Source: a virus
DNA length: 63,018 nt
Virus record (IMG/VR): IMGVR_UViG_3300009119_000001
Coordinates: 1 to 63,018 of that record
Strand: one strand, 5' to 3'
A program made the position numbers and the translations under genes. The notes under the pieces are model-generated. The model was not told where the DNA came from. It was given only the letters and a program-made list of their open reading frames with translations, and did not search any database. Below are positions 1 through 9,052 of the stretch, in pieces. Numbering within the stretch: the stretch's first letter is position 1; each line of letters begins with the position of its first letter.

Positions 1-91
1 CTGTGGGTTTATTGCTGATAAAATTGATGTTGAGTTTTGAGGTATAGCTAAGCTCGCTGAATCCGCTCCAATCCCTAATCCGGTTATGCCC
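1..91. repeat. Terminal direct repeat, left copy
   Basis: These 91 bases are identical to the last 91 bases of the window (62928-63018). The reading frame of the gene that enters here continues in frame at 62927, so the window is a circular or circularly permuted genome with one redundant copy. The length fits an assembler k-mer overlap as well as a short biological terminal repeat, and the sequence alone cannot separate them. Confidence 0.97.
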
Positions 92-555
92 CCTGTAAGA
101 GAAGGTTCAGCCGCTGCACCAAAGCCAACTCCTGCAGCTTCTGTTGTTGTTGGGATTTCTTTAACCAAGGCGTCTTTACCAAACTCTGCCACATTTGAGC
201 CCAAGCCAAACCCACCTGCACCGCCTAGGCCCGCAGATAACGCCTTCATAGGATCCCCAGTAAGTGCATAGGCACCAGCACCGACAGCCAAACCAGCGGT
301 CAACGCGGAATTAAAGAGGCCAAACCCGCCCGGACCCAAAGCAAAACCTGCGGCTATCGGAGCTACTGTACCTAATACATCCCCCAAAAACCCTGCTTCA
401 GGCAACCCAGTTTCTGGATTAATAGTCAAGGAACCACCATGGGCTTTTGCTAATGCTTGAAGCCCTTCAACCTCTCTCGGCTGAATGTGAATAAGCATAG
501 AGTCGCCTCTACGCCCTAAACCTGCTAATCCTTGAGCCACCTGTGCTGTTGTCAT
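1..555 (-). CDS. Ejection/internal virion-type protein, N-terminal part (continues across the join)
   Basis: The ATG at 555 opens 185 codons that run off the left edge. After removal of the terminal repeat the frame continues at 62927 into the coding region ending at 61653, giving a protein of about 609 residues. This N-terminal part has a Gln/Arg-rich start, a MLIHIQPREV-like stretch and then a long Ala/Gly-rich hydrophobic stretch (roughly residues 55-125) that could be membrane-seeking. I recall similar proteins in marine and freshwater phages, always of unknown function. Its position next to the fibre and ejection genes suggests a virion or DNA-ejection component, which is inference. Confidence 0.85.
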   Translation of the reverse strand, partial: MTTAQVAQGLAGLGRRGDSMLIHIQPREVEGLQALAKAHGGSLTINPETGLPEAGFLGDVLGTVAPIAAGFALGPGGFGLFNSALTAGLAVGAGAYALTGDPMKALSAGLGGAGGFGLGSNVAEFGKDALVKEIPTTTEAAGVGFGAAAEPSLTGGITGLGIGADSASLAIPQNSTSILSAINPQ

Positions 556-611
556 TTTTAAGTCCTTACTGTTTTCTGAATAATATCACGTAGTTAGCGC
601 CTGTACAAACG

Positions 612-1757
612 TTATTGCTGCACTTGAGTTACTTCTAATAACATGCCGGGTACTGCAGGTCTAGCGAATGTTGCAGTGCCGTTAGCCCCGGTTTGTGCTG
701 CTTTAGAAATGATACTCACGTTCGTTGAATCTGCTGCATAAATAATCTCAAAGTAGTCGTTCTTGGCCATGGATATAGTCCAAGACCACGCGGGTGCAAG
801 TACAGTTCCACTACCATTGAATGTAGTCTCAGTATTACTTCTGGGAACGTTAACGCCATTGTGCCTAGGCCATATCCATATCTTCTTGTTTGAGGCGCTA
901 CTACTTTCAACCTGTGCAGAAAATGAGAACTGATATAGTCCTGACGCCGGTACTACTATTCTGGACGTCGGTGTACCTCGAGTAACCCCATTACTAATGT
1001 CTGTAGTGTCAAAATTAATTGCATATGGCGTATAGATTACGGCAGGAGATTGTGTAGTGTTGTCTGAGAACACCCCGTAGTATTGCATCTGTTCAATTGT
1101 AGGACGGACAAAGATCACGCCTTCTGTTGCATGAGATGTAATGCATGCCGCTACTGGAATAACATTGTTTGGGGCTGTAGGTTTTACATTAGTCAGTCCA
1201 CCAGTTATTGTAGGTGACGCGTATAGCACATCCCCGGGAGTGAAGGCACTTGTGTTTAGCTCCCGAACAAATCCCCATGTAGTGCAGTACCCTTTTTGTC
1301 CGGAGTCCGGTAGGTCGTGCGTCATCACCCCTAGTATATAGAGAGACGATGGGGTTCCGTTGGCTAAGTATGGAGATACTAATAACGCATTTGGTGTTGC
1401 CCCCGCAAACCCAACAACAGTACCACTAGGGATTGTAGACCCTGTAGTGTTTCCTACCCGTGCGTAGATCTCTTCTCCAACCTGCTGGATAACTCCATAG
1501 TCCATACCAAGGTTAAGTGTTTTATCAGTTTCATTCCAGCCTAGCCTCGCCTCTTGGTTTGTGTAAACTGCGTCTTTACTGAAGTCAATAAAACTAAATG
1601 GGCCCCCGTTAGAAACAGCTGTAGTAAAATTATCTAACCTATTGAAGTACAAACGTAATACGTTATTCAATACATCAAAGTGAGTATGTCCATACTGTAT
1701 CGGAGCAATAGGTAAATTCGGTGCCGCTGGAGACTCTAACTTTCTAATCTGGGCCAT
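612..1757 (-). CDS. Putative virion fibre protein with C1q/TNF-like C-terminal domain
   Basis: 381 residues. The N-terminus (MAQIRKLESPAAPN then LNNVLRLYFNRLDN) resembles a virion-attachment segment seen on phage appendage proteins. Residues from about 265 to the end alternate beta-strand-like segments (GLYQFSFSAQVE, KIWIWPRHNG, NDYFEIIYAA, PGMLLEVTQV), the pattern of a C1q/TNF jelly-roll that often forms trimeric fibre tips. It ends three bases before the nozzle-like gene begins to be read and follows it in the same operon. A receptor-binding or head-fibre role is inferred. No enzymatic motif was seen. Confidence 0.75.
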   Translation of the reverse strand: MAQIRKLESPAAPNLPIAPIQYGHTHFDVLNNVLRLYFNRLDNFTTAVSNGGPFSFIDFSKDAVYTNQEARLGWNETDKTLNLGMDYGVIQQVGEEIYARVGNTTGSTIPSGTVVGFAGATPNALLVSPYLANGTPSSLYILGVMTHDLPDSGQKGYCTTWGFVRELNTSAFTPGDVLYASPTITGGLTNVKPTAPNNVIPVAACITSHATEGVIFVRPTIEQMQYYGVFSDNTTQSPAVIYTPYAINFDTTDISNGVTRGTPTSRIVVPASGLYQFSFSAQVESSSASNKKIWIWPRHNGVNVPRSNTETTFNGSGTVLAPAWSWTISMAKNDYFEIIYAADSTNVSIISKAAQTGANGTATFARPAVPGMLLEVTQVQQ

Positions 1758-1759
1758 GT

Positions 1760-3703
1760 TTATCCCCTACGTCCGTCTTGTCTTGCATCCACACGGGGCA
1801 TGCCTAGTTGCCATTGCACACCTACATCTGAGGAGCCTATCTTGAAACTCATTTGACGACCACGGGCCCTGACAAACACTTGATTTGTGTACTGATCGAT
1901 TGTTGCTTCAGTTATTACGCCTCGTGCAGTTGATATGTTGCTTGCGTTGTCGTACTCACTTGCCGCGCCCGGAAAGTTTCTAACCCCAATTGTCATAGTA
2001 ACCTCTGGAGTGAGGGCCTCACCAGTTACAGGGTTTGCAATATCAGAGCTAGTGAAGTTAACATCAGGGATAATACGACGGATTAACATAAAGTTGTCCC
2101 CATCTGAGATATCCACATCCGCTGACTGAATATAGCTTTCAATACCTACCGGCGGAGCACCTAACGGTTGCCCATCATTGTGCCCATCTTCGTGTTGGTA
2201 TATCCATCCATTATTAGCTGCGACCGGATAACTTGTGTTACCGGCATCGACCCATGAAGTTCTTTCGATTGTTCCAAAATACCAGATGTTTTCTGCGTAG
2301 TTATATATAACATACCTATCTATTTGAGAGGCGTTTGCAGAACAGTAGAACCAAACAACTTCATTGAACTGCGCGTTGCTTCCAGCAAAAAAGATCTGGC
2401 TTTGTGTACGGTTGATATTGCTAAATACGTACTGTCTCAATGTGCAAGGTAGCGTATCGACACGGCCAGAATAGGTGTAGAACTTATCATTGCCCATCCA
2501 GTAGGTTACGTTATTCGCGCCAGAGACCACATTTGGGCCGGCGATAGATACATGAGAGGACAGAGGTTGCTGTCCAAATACCTCAGAGGTGCCTAGGAAC
2601 TGCACGGAGTACAGTGATGTGTTAGTCCATATGAGAGTTTCTTGGCGGGTATTAATTGCAGTTACAATCTCAGAACCCGCCTGTAGTCTAAAAAACCCAG
2701 CGGTATTTGTCAGCTGTGGATCCCACACTTCTGGTTCCGGGCCGATATCAGGGTCTACGTTTGACCAACGTACCATCAACGGATCGTAATATCCTAAGTA
2801 TTCTGGAGGTAGCACATTTGGGTCGTATGTTGTACACCCTAAAGCCAGTAAGTGTCCAGTAGAGGCAAACAAAATCTTAGTTACTTGCTGTGGAACTGCC
2901 ACGGCTGATGCAATGGACTGCAACAAAACTGCCCTAGTACTAAAGGAGGTGTCGTACGCCCAGTAATATATGTCCCCACCAGATATGTTAAACAACAAGT
3001 CATTATTGAAGTTTTGGAACTGGACCAACCTTGCAGGTTGCCATATAGGGGTGGTAGTACCAGAACCCCATGTACTCCGGCCCCAGACTCCTGAGCTCCA
3101 TCCATAACCTGCAGTTACATTGTTATTGCCTATGTTTATTTGAAACTCGGCGGTTATCGCAGTCCCGCCTCCAGCTGCTACGGTGGACGATGCAGTTGTA
3201 AGAACAGTTATGTCAAACGCATTCGTTGTTACATTAGATACTACAAACTCTTTATTAAACTCATCATCTGGAATCCCGGCAAACCCAACAACTCCACTGA
3301 ATGTAACATAGTCCCCATCTATCGCACCATGCGCCGTTATAGTAACCGTTAGGGTTTTAGACCCGTTGGTTGAAGCGAAGCAATTATCAGTCGATGGAGA
3401 AGAGCCACTTGTATAGGTTTCACGAATTGGAGTAATATCAATCAAGTTAGATGACACTACCAGATAAATCTTTTTCTCAGTACCTACAGCAGTTAACAGT
3501 GCTCCGTCAGATGCAACCCAAGGGTATAATGCTCGCGCAGCCCCGATATATGGAATTGTTGTTTGTACGGTCCAACCCCCAATTTTTTCTGGAAAGCCTG
3601 AACGGAACCGTACTTTATCCATGTCATACCACCCGCCTTCACTAGCGTAATTGGTTTGGTCACGGTTCGCACCGGGTTTGAATACAAGTTTACTTAGTGC
3701 CAT
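1760..3703 (-). CDS. Putative tail nozzle / packaged-DNA stabilisation protein (P22 gp10-like)
   Basis: About 647 residues, starting at the ATG at 3703 (MALSKLVFKPG). An upstream in-frame ATG at 3733 lies deeper in Rz1 and is less likely. The N-terminal signature, with NYASEGGWYDMDKVRFRSG and EKIGGW, is typical of the podovirus family annotated as phage stabilisation protein or tail hub. The rest is rich in beta-strand segments, as expected of a propeller-like nozzle. It overlaps the 3' end of Rz1 by 14 bases. The family assignment is from memory of the signature and would need a profile search. The alternative is another tail-tube B-type protein. Confidence 0.65.
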   Translation of the reverse strand: MALSKLVFKPGANRDQTNYASEGGWYDMDKVRFRSGFPEKIGGWTVQTTIPYIGAARALYPWVASDGALLTAVGTEKKIYLVVSSNLIDITPIRETYTSGSSPSTDNCFASTNGSKTLTVTITAHGAIDGDYVTFSGVVGFAGIPDDEFNKEFVVSNVTTNAFDITVLTTASSTVAAGGGTAITAEFQINIGNNNVTAGYGWSSGVWGRSTWGSGTTTPIWQPARLVQFQNFNNDLLFNISGGDIYYWAYDTSFSTRAVLLQSIASAVAVPQQVTKILFASTGHLLALGCTTYDPNVLPPEYLGYYDPLMVRWSNVDPDIGPEPEVWDPQLTNTAGFFRLQAGSEIVTAINTRQETLIWTNTSLYSVQFLGTSEVFGQQPLSSHVSIAGPNVVSGANNVTYWMGNDKFYTYSGRVDTLPCTLRQYVFSNINRTQSQIFFAGSNAQFNEVVWFYCSANASQIDRYVIYNYAENIWYFGTIERTSWVDAGNTSYPVAANNGWIYQHEDGHNDGQPLGAPPVGIESYIQSADVDISDGDNFMLIRRIIPDVNFTSSDIANPVTGEALTPEVTMTIGVRNFPGAASEYDNASNISTARGVITEATIDQYTNQVFVRARGRQMSFKIGSSDVGVQWQLGMPRVDARQDGRRG

Positions 3704-3968
3704 TATTCTGTTCTTTCGGTGCTTGTACTGCATCTATTAAGGCATTGTGCCTTTCACGGCACTCATTATACTCTGATGCCCAACGAAGCATAGTAGAGAA
3801 GACCATAGCGCCTGTAGTGCCTTCGTGCTTACTTAGTTCCGGACACTTCGCCAGTAGGTTCTGCTGTACTGGATTTACCGGCTCTGGCTGCTTCAATGAG
3901 GCGCAACCCATCAGCGTCAAGGCACTCAGAGTGATACACATCACGGTTAATAATTTTAAGTTTTTCAC
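3690..3968 (-). CDS. Rz1: Outer-membrane spanin subunit (o-spanin, Rz1-like lipoprotein)
   Basis: 92 residues. A short positive N-terminus and hydrophobic stretch end in a lipobox, LMGC, with the acylated cysteine at residue 22. The mature part starts with a Pro-containing linker. The gene overlaps the 3' end of the Rz-like gene in another frame by 140 bases, the classic embedded/overlapping Rz1 arrangement. The predicted lipoprotein would sit in the outer membrane and pair with the i-spanin to fuse the membranes at lysis, which implies a Gram-negative host. The protein is longer than lambda Rz1, with an extra C-terminal region of unknown role. Confidence 0.85.
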   Translation of the reverse strand: MKNLKLLTVMCITLSALTLMGCASLKQPEPVNPVQQNLLAKCPELSKHEGTTGAMVFSTMLRWASEYNECRERHNALIDAVQAPKEQNNGTK

Positions 3969-4188
3969 GTTCTATTACCCTCTCATTGGCACGTAGATCA
4001 GCTAGTTTGTTCTCCAGTATCTGCGCTTTACCTGCTTCATTCACCCGGTACTCAGCAATCATAGCGTCACGAGCCTCCATAATGGCAAGATCACGCTCTG
4101 CTACAAACGCGGCCTTTACTCTCCATCCTGCACCAAATGCGGCAATAATTACCGCAAGTAAAATAATCAGCTGTGCTTTTAAAGTCAT
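3829..4188 (-). CDS. Rz: Inner-membrane spanin subunit (i-spanin, Rz-like)
   Basis: 119 residues: one N-terminal membrane segment (about residues 6-22), then a charged, predicted coiled-coil periplasmic region (about 28-80). This is the usual i-spanin layout, with the N-terminus in the inner membrane and the coil spanning the periplasm. It overlaps the holin-like gene by four bases (ATGA) and contains most of the Rz1 start region in another frame. Recognition rests on topology and context, because Rz proteins diverge quickly. Confidence 0.82.
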   Translation of the reverse strand: MTLKAQLIILLAVIIAAFGAGWRVKAAFVAERDLAIMEARDAMIAEYRVNEAGKAQILENKLADLRANERVIEREKLKIINRDVYHSECLDADGLRLIEAARAGKSSTAEPTGEVSGTK

Positions 4189-4397
4189 TTTGCCACGCCT
4201 GTGGTTGTCATAAAGCGCAGTATAACGTTAACGCCTGAAGTAACCGCAATAATTGCTAAAAACACACGGGGATCAAAGTACCCTTGAATCAAACTTAACG
4301 ACGCCTCTATTGCTGCGCCCACGCCGACTAATACGTTGAACCATACCATCTTTGAACGGTACCAAGGTTTAGATGAAACTATAGGTTGGTTTTCCAT
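4185..4397 (-). CDS. Putative holin, two membrane segments
   Basis: 70 residues with two hydrophobic stretches (about 18-38 and 46-62) separated by a short turn, and a charged/polar N-terminus containing KPWYRSKMVWFN. The size, topology and position between the M15 endolysin and Rz/Rz1 fit a class II-type holin, which would permeabilise the inner membrane and time lysis. It overlaps the endolysin gene by 29 bases and Rz by four, so the four lysis genes are probably translationally coupled. Confidence 0.75.
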   Translation of the reverse strand: MENQPIVSSKPWYRSKMVWFNVLVGVGAAIEASLSLIQGYFDPRVFLAIIAVTSGVNVILRFMTTTGVAK

Positions 4398-4803
4398 TTT
4401 TAAAGCTCGCTTTCATTACTTGTTTACGCATTGTAGGGGCGAAGGATATATGCACCCAAGTTCCTTCTTCTATGATTTGATCAAACTTCAGATTACTATT
4501 TTTAAGTTTTTCTACCACTTGCAATGGCGTTCCAAACGCAGGGCATATAAAATCAACCGCCCAGCCATTAACATGCGCTGATGTTGCCGACCCGCCTACG
4601 GCACGGTTGAGTGCTGGGCTTCTGTAACCAGAAGAGATTGTAATTGGTTTGTTATCTAGCAGTGCACGCACAGTTTCCATATTGGCTGCAACAATGGTTA
4701 AGTTGTTTTTAACTACTGCATCAGGTGTGTTATCAATACTTTTACGGGCCGCTGTCTGTGACTGCGTAAACTCGGCTAAATTAAAATGCTCGGATAGTTT
4801 CAT
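4369..4803 (-). CDS. Peptidase M15-family endolysin
   Basis: 144 residues. It has the zinc-peptidase signature SGYRSPALN (58-66), SAHVNGWAVDF (75-85) and WVHISF (116-121), with probable zinc ligands H77, D84 and H118. This is the M15A carboxypeptidase/L-alanyl-D-glutamate peptidase fold used by many phage endolysins to cut the peptide stems of peptidoglycan. No signal peptide or cell-wall-binding domain is visible, so export would depend on the adjacent holin. It is the first gene of a compact lysis cassette. Confidence 0.92.
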   Translation of the reverse strand: MKLSEHFNLAEFTQSQTAARKSIDNTPDAVVKNNLTIVAANMETVRALLDNKPITISSGYRSPALNRAVGGSATSAHVNGWAVDFICPAFGTPLQVVEKLKNSNLKFDQIIEEGTWVHISFAPTMRKQVMKASFKNGKPTYSFI

Positions 4804-4804
4804 A

Positions 4805-5563
4805 TTAATACCTTATAACTACCACACCAGCAGCACCACTACCTCCAGTGCCATTACCCCAACCCCCACCAGTTTGTGATGCAGCTGCGCCACCGCCACC
4901 GGAACCATAGCCCGTACCACTACCACCCGGAACAGCTGGACCCGGATAAGTACCGCCAGCACCTCCAGTACCTATAGGATTACTACCACCTGCACCCCCA
5001 CCCACTGCATTAAACGCTCCATATACATTCCCACCGTTAGTTGCTACCCCACTTGTGGGCGTACCAGCTGCGCCACCGCCACCCGCTCCTAAGTTATATC
5101 CGCTTACAGTAAACCCACCAGCACCGCCGGTAGAAGTATAAGCCCCAAACGTAGTGCTACCCCCCGAAGCCGCGGTACTCAAAGCAGAAGTGCCCGGCCC
5201 CGCCGCACCTATAGAGTAACTAAATGTCTGGCCGGGAGTTACTGGAATTGTAACTACTTGATACCCACCCGAACCACCACCGCCTGAGCCATAAGAAGGT
5301 TCACCATCGTTTTCTTGAGATCCTGCACCGCCACCACCGCCACCAACAATAGTAGCTTCTATCTGATAAACGTCAGCGGGCACTGTGAACGTACCTGTTC
5401 CAGTAGCAATCGTTTGTGTTCCTGTATATCTGTAATACAGCAAACGCCATGAGCCGGCGTTCTTAATCCATACCGCTTTAGCAGCGCGCCATACACCCCC
5501 CGCCCTTACGTTGGGCTGGGTTATTGTTTGCCATGTACCACTTTGTCTAACGTAAATAGTCAT
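4805..5563 (-). CDS. Glycine-rich tail adhesin-like protein
   Basis: About 252 residues when started at the ATG at 5563. A TTG six codons upstream lies inside the previous gene. The N-terminal 55 residues are aromatic/basic with repeated AGG.W and GSWR elements. From about residue 80 it is dominated by runs of Gly (GGGGGGAGS, GSGGGGSGGY and others), ending in AAGVVVIRY. Such Gly-rich tips are known in phage adhesins that form stacked polyglycine helices with receptor-binding loops. A receptor-binding role is inferred from this and from its place at the end of the fibre genes. Confidence 0.75.
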   Translation of the reverse strand: MTIYVRQSGTWQTITQPNVRAGGVWRAAKAVWIKNAGSWRLLYYRYTGTQTIATGTGTFTVPADVYQIEATIVGGGGGGAGSQENDGEPSYGSGGGGSGGYQVVTIPVTPGQTFSYSIGAAGPGTSALSTAASGGSTTFGAYTSTGGAGGFTVSGYNLGAGGGGAAGTPTSGVATNGGNVYGAFNAVGGGAGGSNPIGTGGAGGTYPGPAVPGGSGTGYGSGGGGAAASQTGGGWGNGTGGSGAAGVVVIRY

Positions 5564-5565
5564 AG

Positions 5566-6375
5566 TTAGTATTGATACCAAATATCGCCGTCAGCGCCAC
5601 CTGTAGGGCCAGAAGTAGATACAGTGCGGGCGCCAACAGAGTTTGAACCTACAACATTTGTGTTAATAGTTGTTCCGGAAATTGCCCCACCAGTAATATT
5701 TACGTTATTCGCATTCTGTGTTGATATTGTACCCAAAGCCCCGGTTGCTGCAGTGATAGCGGCGGAAGTAAAAGCAGTTGTTGCCACTTTTGTAGAGTTA
5801 TCCCCCGCGGTTTGTGTAGTTGCTACTGTAGCAGATGCGATTGTGCCTGTTAGGGTTCCTGTAACGTTACCCGTTACATTACCAGTTAAGTTAGCAGTTA
5901 TTGTGCCAGCAGCAAAGTTGCCCGAAGCGTCACGAAGCACTAGTGTATTTGCAGTATTGGTCGAAGCTGATGCGCGACCTACCAGTCGGAAGTCGTTTGA
6001 TGTTGTATCGTAGTATGCGAGGTATACTTCACCCGCTGGAACCGTTAAGCCTGTAGATATAGATGTTTTCAGAACTACTACAGCATCAGAACCGTTTGCA
6101 ATCACATATAGTTTACTCACAGCTGGAGCAACGACATTTCTGGAAACGCCCGGGGTACCTACCACACGGAGTGCGGCACAGCGTGCCTGATCAGTTGTAC
6201 CATTAAAGTCGGTAAGGGTTACATTAGCTGCAGTAACATCAATCGTGGCGGTACCTGCAATGGCCTGCTCAATAAGCGTACCTAAGTTAATGTTAGTCGT
6301 ATTGCCCCAAGTACCAGACTGATCGCCCGTTCCTATAAGTTCAATACGTAATATCGGTGAAAATGAACTTGCCAT
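5566..6375 (-). CDS. Putative short tail fibre protein
   Basis: 269 residues. The N-terminus (SPILRIELIGTGDQSGTWGNTTNINLGTL, in part) is the common attachment segment of phage fibre proteins. Around residues 160-180 there is a short triplet-like repeat, NLTGNVTGNVTGTLTGT, typical of fibre shafts, followed by low-complexity Thr/Ala/Asn. The C-terminus DGDIWYQY is a common fibre end. The gene sits directly upstream of the glycine-rich adhesin gene, which may extend or cap it. No chaperone or peptidase domain was seen. Confidence 0.75.
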   Translation of the reverse strand: MASSFSPILRIELIGTGDQSGTWGNTTNINLGTLIEQAIAGTATIDVTAANVTLTDFNGTTDQARCAALRVVGTPGVSRNVVAPAVSKLYVIANGSDAVVVLKTSISTGLTVPAGEVYLAYYDTTSNDFRLVGRASASTNTANTLVLRDASGNFAAGTITANLTGNVTGNVTGTLTGTIASATVATTQTAGDNSTKVATTAFTSAAITAATGALGTISTQNANNVNITGGAISGTTINTNVVGSNSVGARTVSTSGPTGGADGDIWYQY

Positions 6376-6407
6376 GATTTAATCCTTTGTATTTTCTCAA
6401 TTTTACA

Positions 6408-8459
6408 CTATTGCTGCGTGTCGTCAACAGGGCCCCAGTTTGGGTTTTGGGGTGTGTCAATACCATTCCAGTTAGGGTTTTGAGAGTCATTAATGTTCCC
6501 CCACAAAGCTAACTGAGCATCATCTAGTGCATACCACCCTCTGTTTATGTACTGGTCTGTGAGCATGACTGGCTCTAGCACTACATCATTAAACTTGTAC
6601 CCCCCGGGTACCATGTCAGTTAGTGTAATGTATTCAGACACTGTAGTTATAAAGGCTATGCTAAATACATTTGTATCAGTTAGCGTCTGTGTTTCTGTAA
6701 TAGTGTTGGGATATCTTTTACCCCCTGATTCATTTGATGTGAGGGTTGTTGTCTCTGAAAGAGATACCACTGTGGCTGAGGCAGAAGTCTGCGTGTTCGA
6801 TAGCGTCTGTAGGTCTGTCAGTGCAACCGCGTAGAACCGGCCACCCCTGAATGAATCTGATACCGTTAGCCCCTCTGAAACCGATGATGCCCCTGCACCT
6901 GTACCTGTTTGTGCATCGCTTAGTGTTTCTGATTCCGTGATGGAATGTCGAAAAGAACCTATAGCTGTTTGAGAATTTGTTAGTGTTGTTGATTCTGATA
7001 CGGTATTTACAGAGGTTAGAATCGCGCTTATGGATTCAGATAGGGTGAAGGTTTCTGTTATTTCTTCTAAACTAAATGTCCACCCTGAATTATTCCCTGC
7101 ATCCGTGTTGCCGTTTATTGTTAAGGCATCAAATACAGCCCCGCCGGTAGCATCTATATCTTGGATCGTGTTGTAACTAACACTGACTGTACCCGTGCTT
7201 TGGAATATGGTGGCTTGAGACCCCGCCAAATCTGAGCTTAATGTTACTATATTACCTACAGTACCTGAAAGATTCCAATTTGAAACTGTTGTGGTGGTAA
7301 ATGCCTCTAGTAATACAGTAAATGCGGAAGTTTTTGTACTTGAAACAGTACCAAAAGTGGTACTCGTAAAAATAGTAGTGGTACATATATTGCTTCCGGC
7401 AAACGTTAGGTTGCCAAAGGTTAGCCCACCTCCTGAAAATGTTCTTGCAGTAGTGCTTGTATCTAACAACGTAATATTTGTCACAGGGAATGTCAGCCCT
7501 GTAGGGGTAGCCCCACTAAATATAGTTCCTGAGCCAGTAAGTGTTACTCCACCAGAAGTGTTAGATAGCGCTCTAGTAGCTGTCCCAGTAACATATAGGG
7601 CTTGGCAAGACACTGCCTTACTATTTAGATCAAAGGTACCCGCCGTTAATGTAACCCGTTGAGTGCCTGTAAACGCATCTTGAAGCTGTGTCAGATTTCC
7701 AGTGCCATTTATGTTAATTCTTTGGCCAAATGAAACCCCGTTTGTGGTAATCCGTTGTATCCCGGAAGTGGCCCTAAATGATGTTGTCTGTGACGAAGAA
7801 GTGACAGTCATCCCTGAAGATATTGTTAAATCCCCATATATAATCCTGTTAGTTCCACTTACTGATCCTGAAAACCCTGTAAAGTCTACTGATTTAAAAC
7901 TTCCGTTTAATACAACTGCATCTGAACTCGCTGTGATATTTATATTGACCACATTAGATTCTATTGCACCGGACACAGACCCAAAAAGCACTGATCGACC
8001 TGCCCCACCGGGAGAGGTTAGGTTTACAGTAGGGGTTCCTGTGTATGCAAAATTATCTGCGGAGCCTATAGACACCACGGTGCCCGTTGTTCCGCTTACG
8101 TCTATCCTACCAGTACCAAATACCACTGTTCTTGCATTGACTGCGCTAGATAAAAACGACCCACAAGTTAGAACGTTGTTATTTAGGGTTAGTGTTCCTC
8201 GAGTGAAGTTCACCGCAGTAGCTACTGAAAAATTTAACCCAAGGCTTAGATTAAATGTGCTCGATGAATGGGAAATGCCTACGCACGCTGCTCCGGACGC
8301 AACTACAACTATCCCGGAGCCGGACAGTGAGTCAATAAATACTGTATCAGCGGTAGTAGGTACAGATGCCCCGCCGGCGCCGCCGGAAGTTGTGGACCAA
8401 TTTGTGGTATTTGACCCATCCCAAGTACCTGATCCACCAACCCAATAGCGGTTTGCCAT
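6408..8459 (-). CDS. Large fibre/adhesin-like virion protein with repetitive C-terminus
   Basis: 683 residues. The N-terminus MANRYWVGGSGTWDGSN resembles adhesin-like phage proteins. Residues about 60-460 are Ser/Thr/Gly/Val-rich with short beta-strand periodicity, suggesting a beta-helix or beta-solenoid. From about residue 465 there are five to six imperfect repeats of roughly 25-30 residues around SE..TLS(D/N)..T. The tail ends with two QNPNW elements (SQNPNWNGID and PQNPNWGPVDD). It lies among the fibre genes. A host-recognition or appendage role is inferred from composition and context. Confidence 0.72.
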   Translation of the reverse strand: MANRYWVGGSGTWDGSNTTNWSTTSGGAGGASVPTTADTVFIDSLSGSGIVVVASGAACVGISHSSSTFNLSLGLNFSVATAVNFTRGTLTLNNNVLTCGSFLSSAVNARTVVFGTGRIDVSGTTGTVVSIGSADNFAYTGTPTVNLTSPGGAGRSVLFGSVSGAIESNVVNINITASSDAVVLNGSFKSVDFTGFSGSVSGTNRIIYGDLTISSGMTVTSSSQTTSFRATSGIQRITTNGVSFGQRININGTGNLTQLQDAFTGTQRVTLTAGTFDLNSKAVSCQALYVTGTATRALSNTSGGVTLTGSGTIFSGATPTGLTFPVTNITLLDTSTTARTFSGGGLTFGNLTFAGSNICTTTIFTSTTFGTVSSTKTSAFTVLLEAFTTTTVSNWNLSGTVGNIVTLSSDLAGSQATIFQSTGTVSVSYNTIQDIDATGGAVFDALTINGNTDAGNNSGWTFSLEEITETFTLSESISAILTSVNTVSESTTLTNSQTAIGSFRHSITESETLSDAQTGTGAGASSVSEGLTVSDSFRGGRFYAVALTDLQTLSNTQTSASATVVSLSETTTLTSNESGGKRYPNTITETQTLTDTNVFSIAFITTVSEYITLTDMVPGGYKFNDVVLEPVMLTDQYINRGWYALDDAQLALWGNINDSQNPNWNGIDTPQNPNWGPVDDTQQ

Positions 8460-8482
8460 TTACGGGGCCTTTAAGTTAATTA

Positions 8483-9043
8483 CTACGCTGCAGTGGCAGT
8501 GTAGGATACGTTGATTGTGTCGCCGTTAGCAACCGTACGAGAGCCACCTGTAAAATCGCCCACACTAAACAGTGTACCTGTTGTGCTGTCTTTAGTCGCA
8601 GAGCCCCCGATATTGATAAAGGCGCCAGCTACAGTGCCTGAGCTTGTCATCGAAAAGATAACTGCAACGCTGGTTGCTTTTGCACCTGCGGCAGCTGCAC
8701 CGAATGTAGGTGTAGGTCGAGTACCTGTGTATGCAGGAGCGTTAGTACCACCAACTTCTAACCAACCAGCATGAGACACCTGAGTGTCACCAACTGCGGC
8801 AGTGCCGGTACCTTTGAGGCCCATAACAACTGCTCCTGCAGCGGCATTACCCAACACCGTATCCATTGTTAAATTCTTACCGACTGTAGTAACTAAGTTG
8901 TGAATCTCGTCGTCCCACTTACGGTTGCCAGAAGCGTCTAAACACTCTACAGTATAATAACCATTCAACTGCATAGCGTCCTCGGCACCAACACCGCGCA
9001 CAAGAGTGGCGGTAGTAACATCACCTACTTTAATATTTTCCAT
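8483..9043 (-). CDS. Putative virion structural protein
   Basis: 186 residues beginning MENIKVGDVTTATLVRGV, preceded by a good AGGAG ribosome binding site. The second half is Ala/Gly/Thr-rich with strand-forming stretches and no charged clusters, a typical virion-protein composition. It lies between the adaptor-like genes and the large fibre. I do not recognise a characterised homologue and do not assign a function beyond virion component. Confidence 0.65.
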   Translation of the reverse strand: MENIKVGDVTTATLVRGVGAEDAMQLNGYYTVECLDASGNRKWDDEIHNLVTTVGKNLTMDTVLGNAAAGAVVMGLKGTGTAAVGDTQVSHAGWLEVGGTNAPAYTGTRPTPTFGAAAAGAKATSVAVIFSMTSSGTVAGAFINIGGSATKDSTTGTLFSVGDFTGGSRTVANGDTINVSYTATAA

Positions 9044-9052
9044 GAAAAACTC

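Noticed and set aside
1-91. Biological direct terminal repeat as packaging ends
   Set aside because: Not excluded, but the repeat is short, lies inside a coding frame and has the length of an assembly overlap, so true genome ends cannot be claimed.
3697-3996. Plus-strand open frame across the Rz/Rz1 overlap
   Set aside because: The minus strand encodes two recognisable spanin genes here; the plus frame has no signal and opposes all neighbours.
7702-8448. Long plus-strand open frame opposite the large fibre gene
   Set aside because: It is a shadow of the repetitive, Thr/Val-rich minus-strand gene; its composition mirrors the antisense, it has no ribosome binding site, and it lies within the minus-strand operon.
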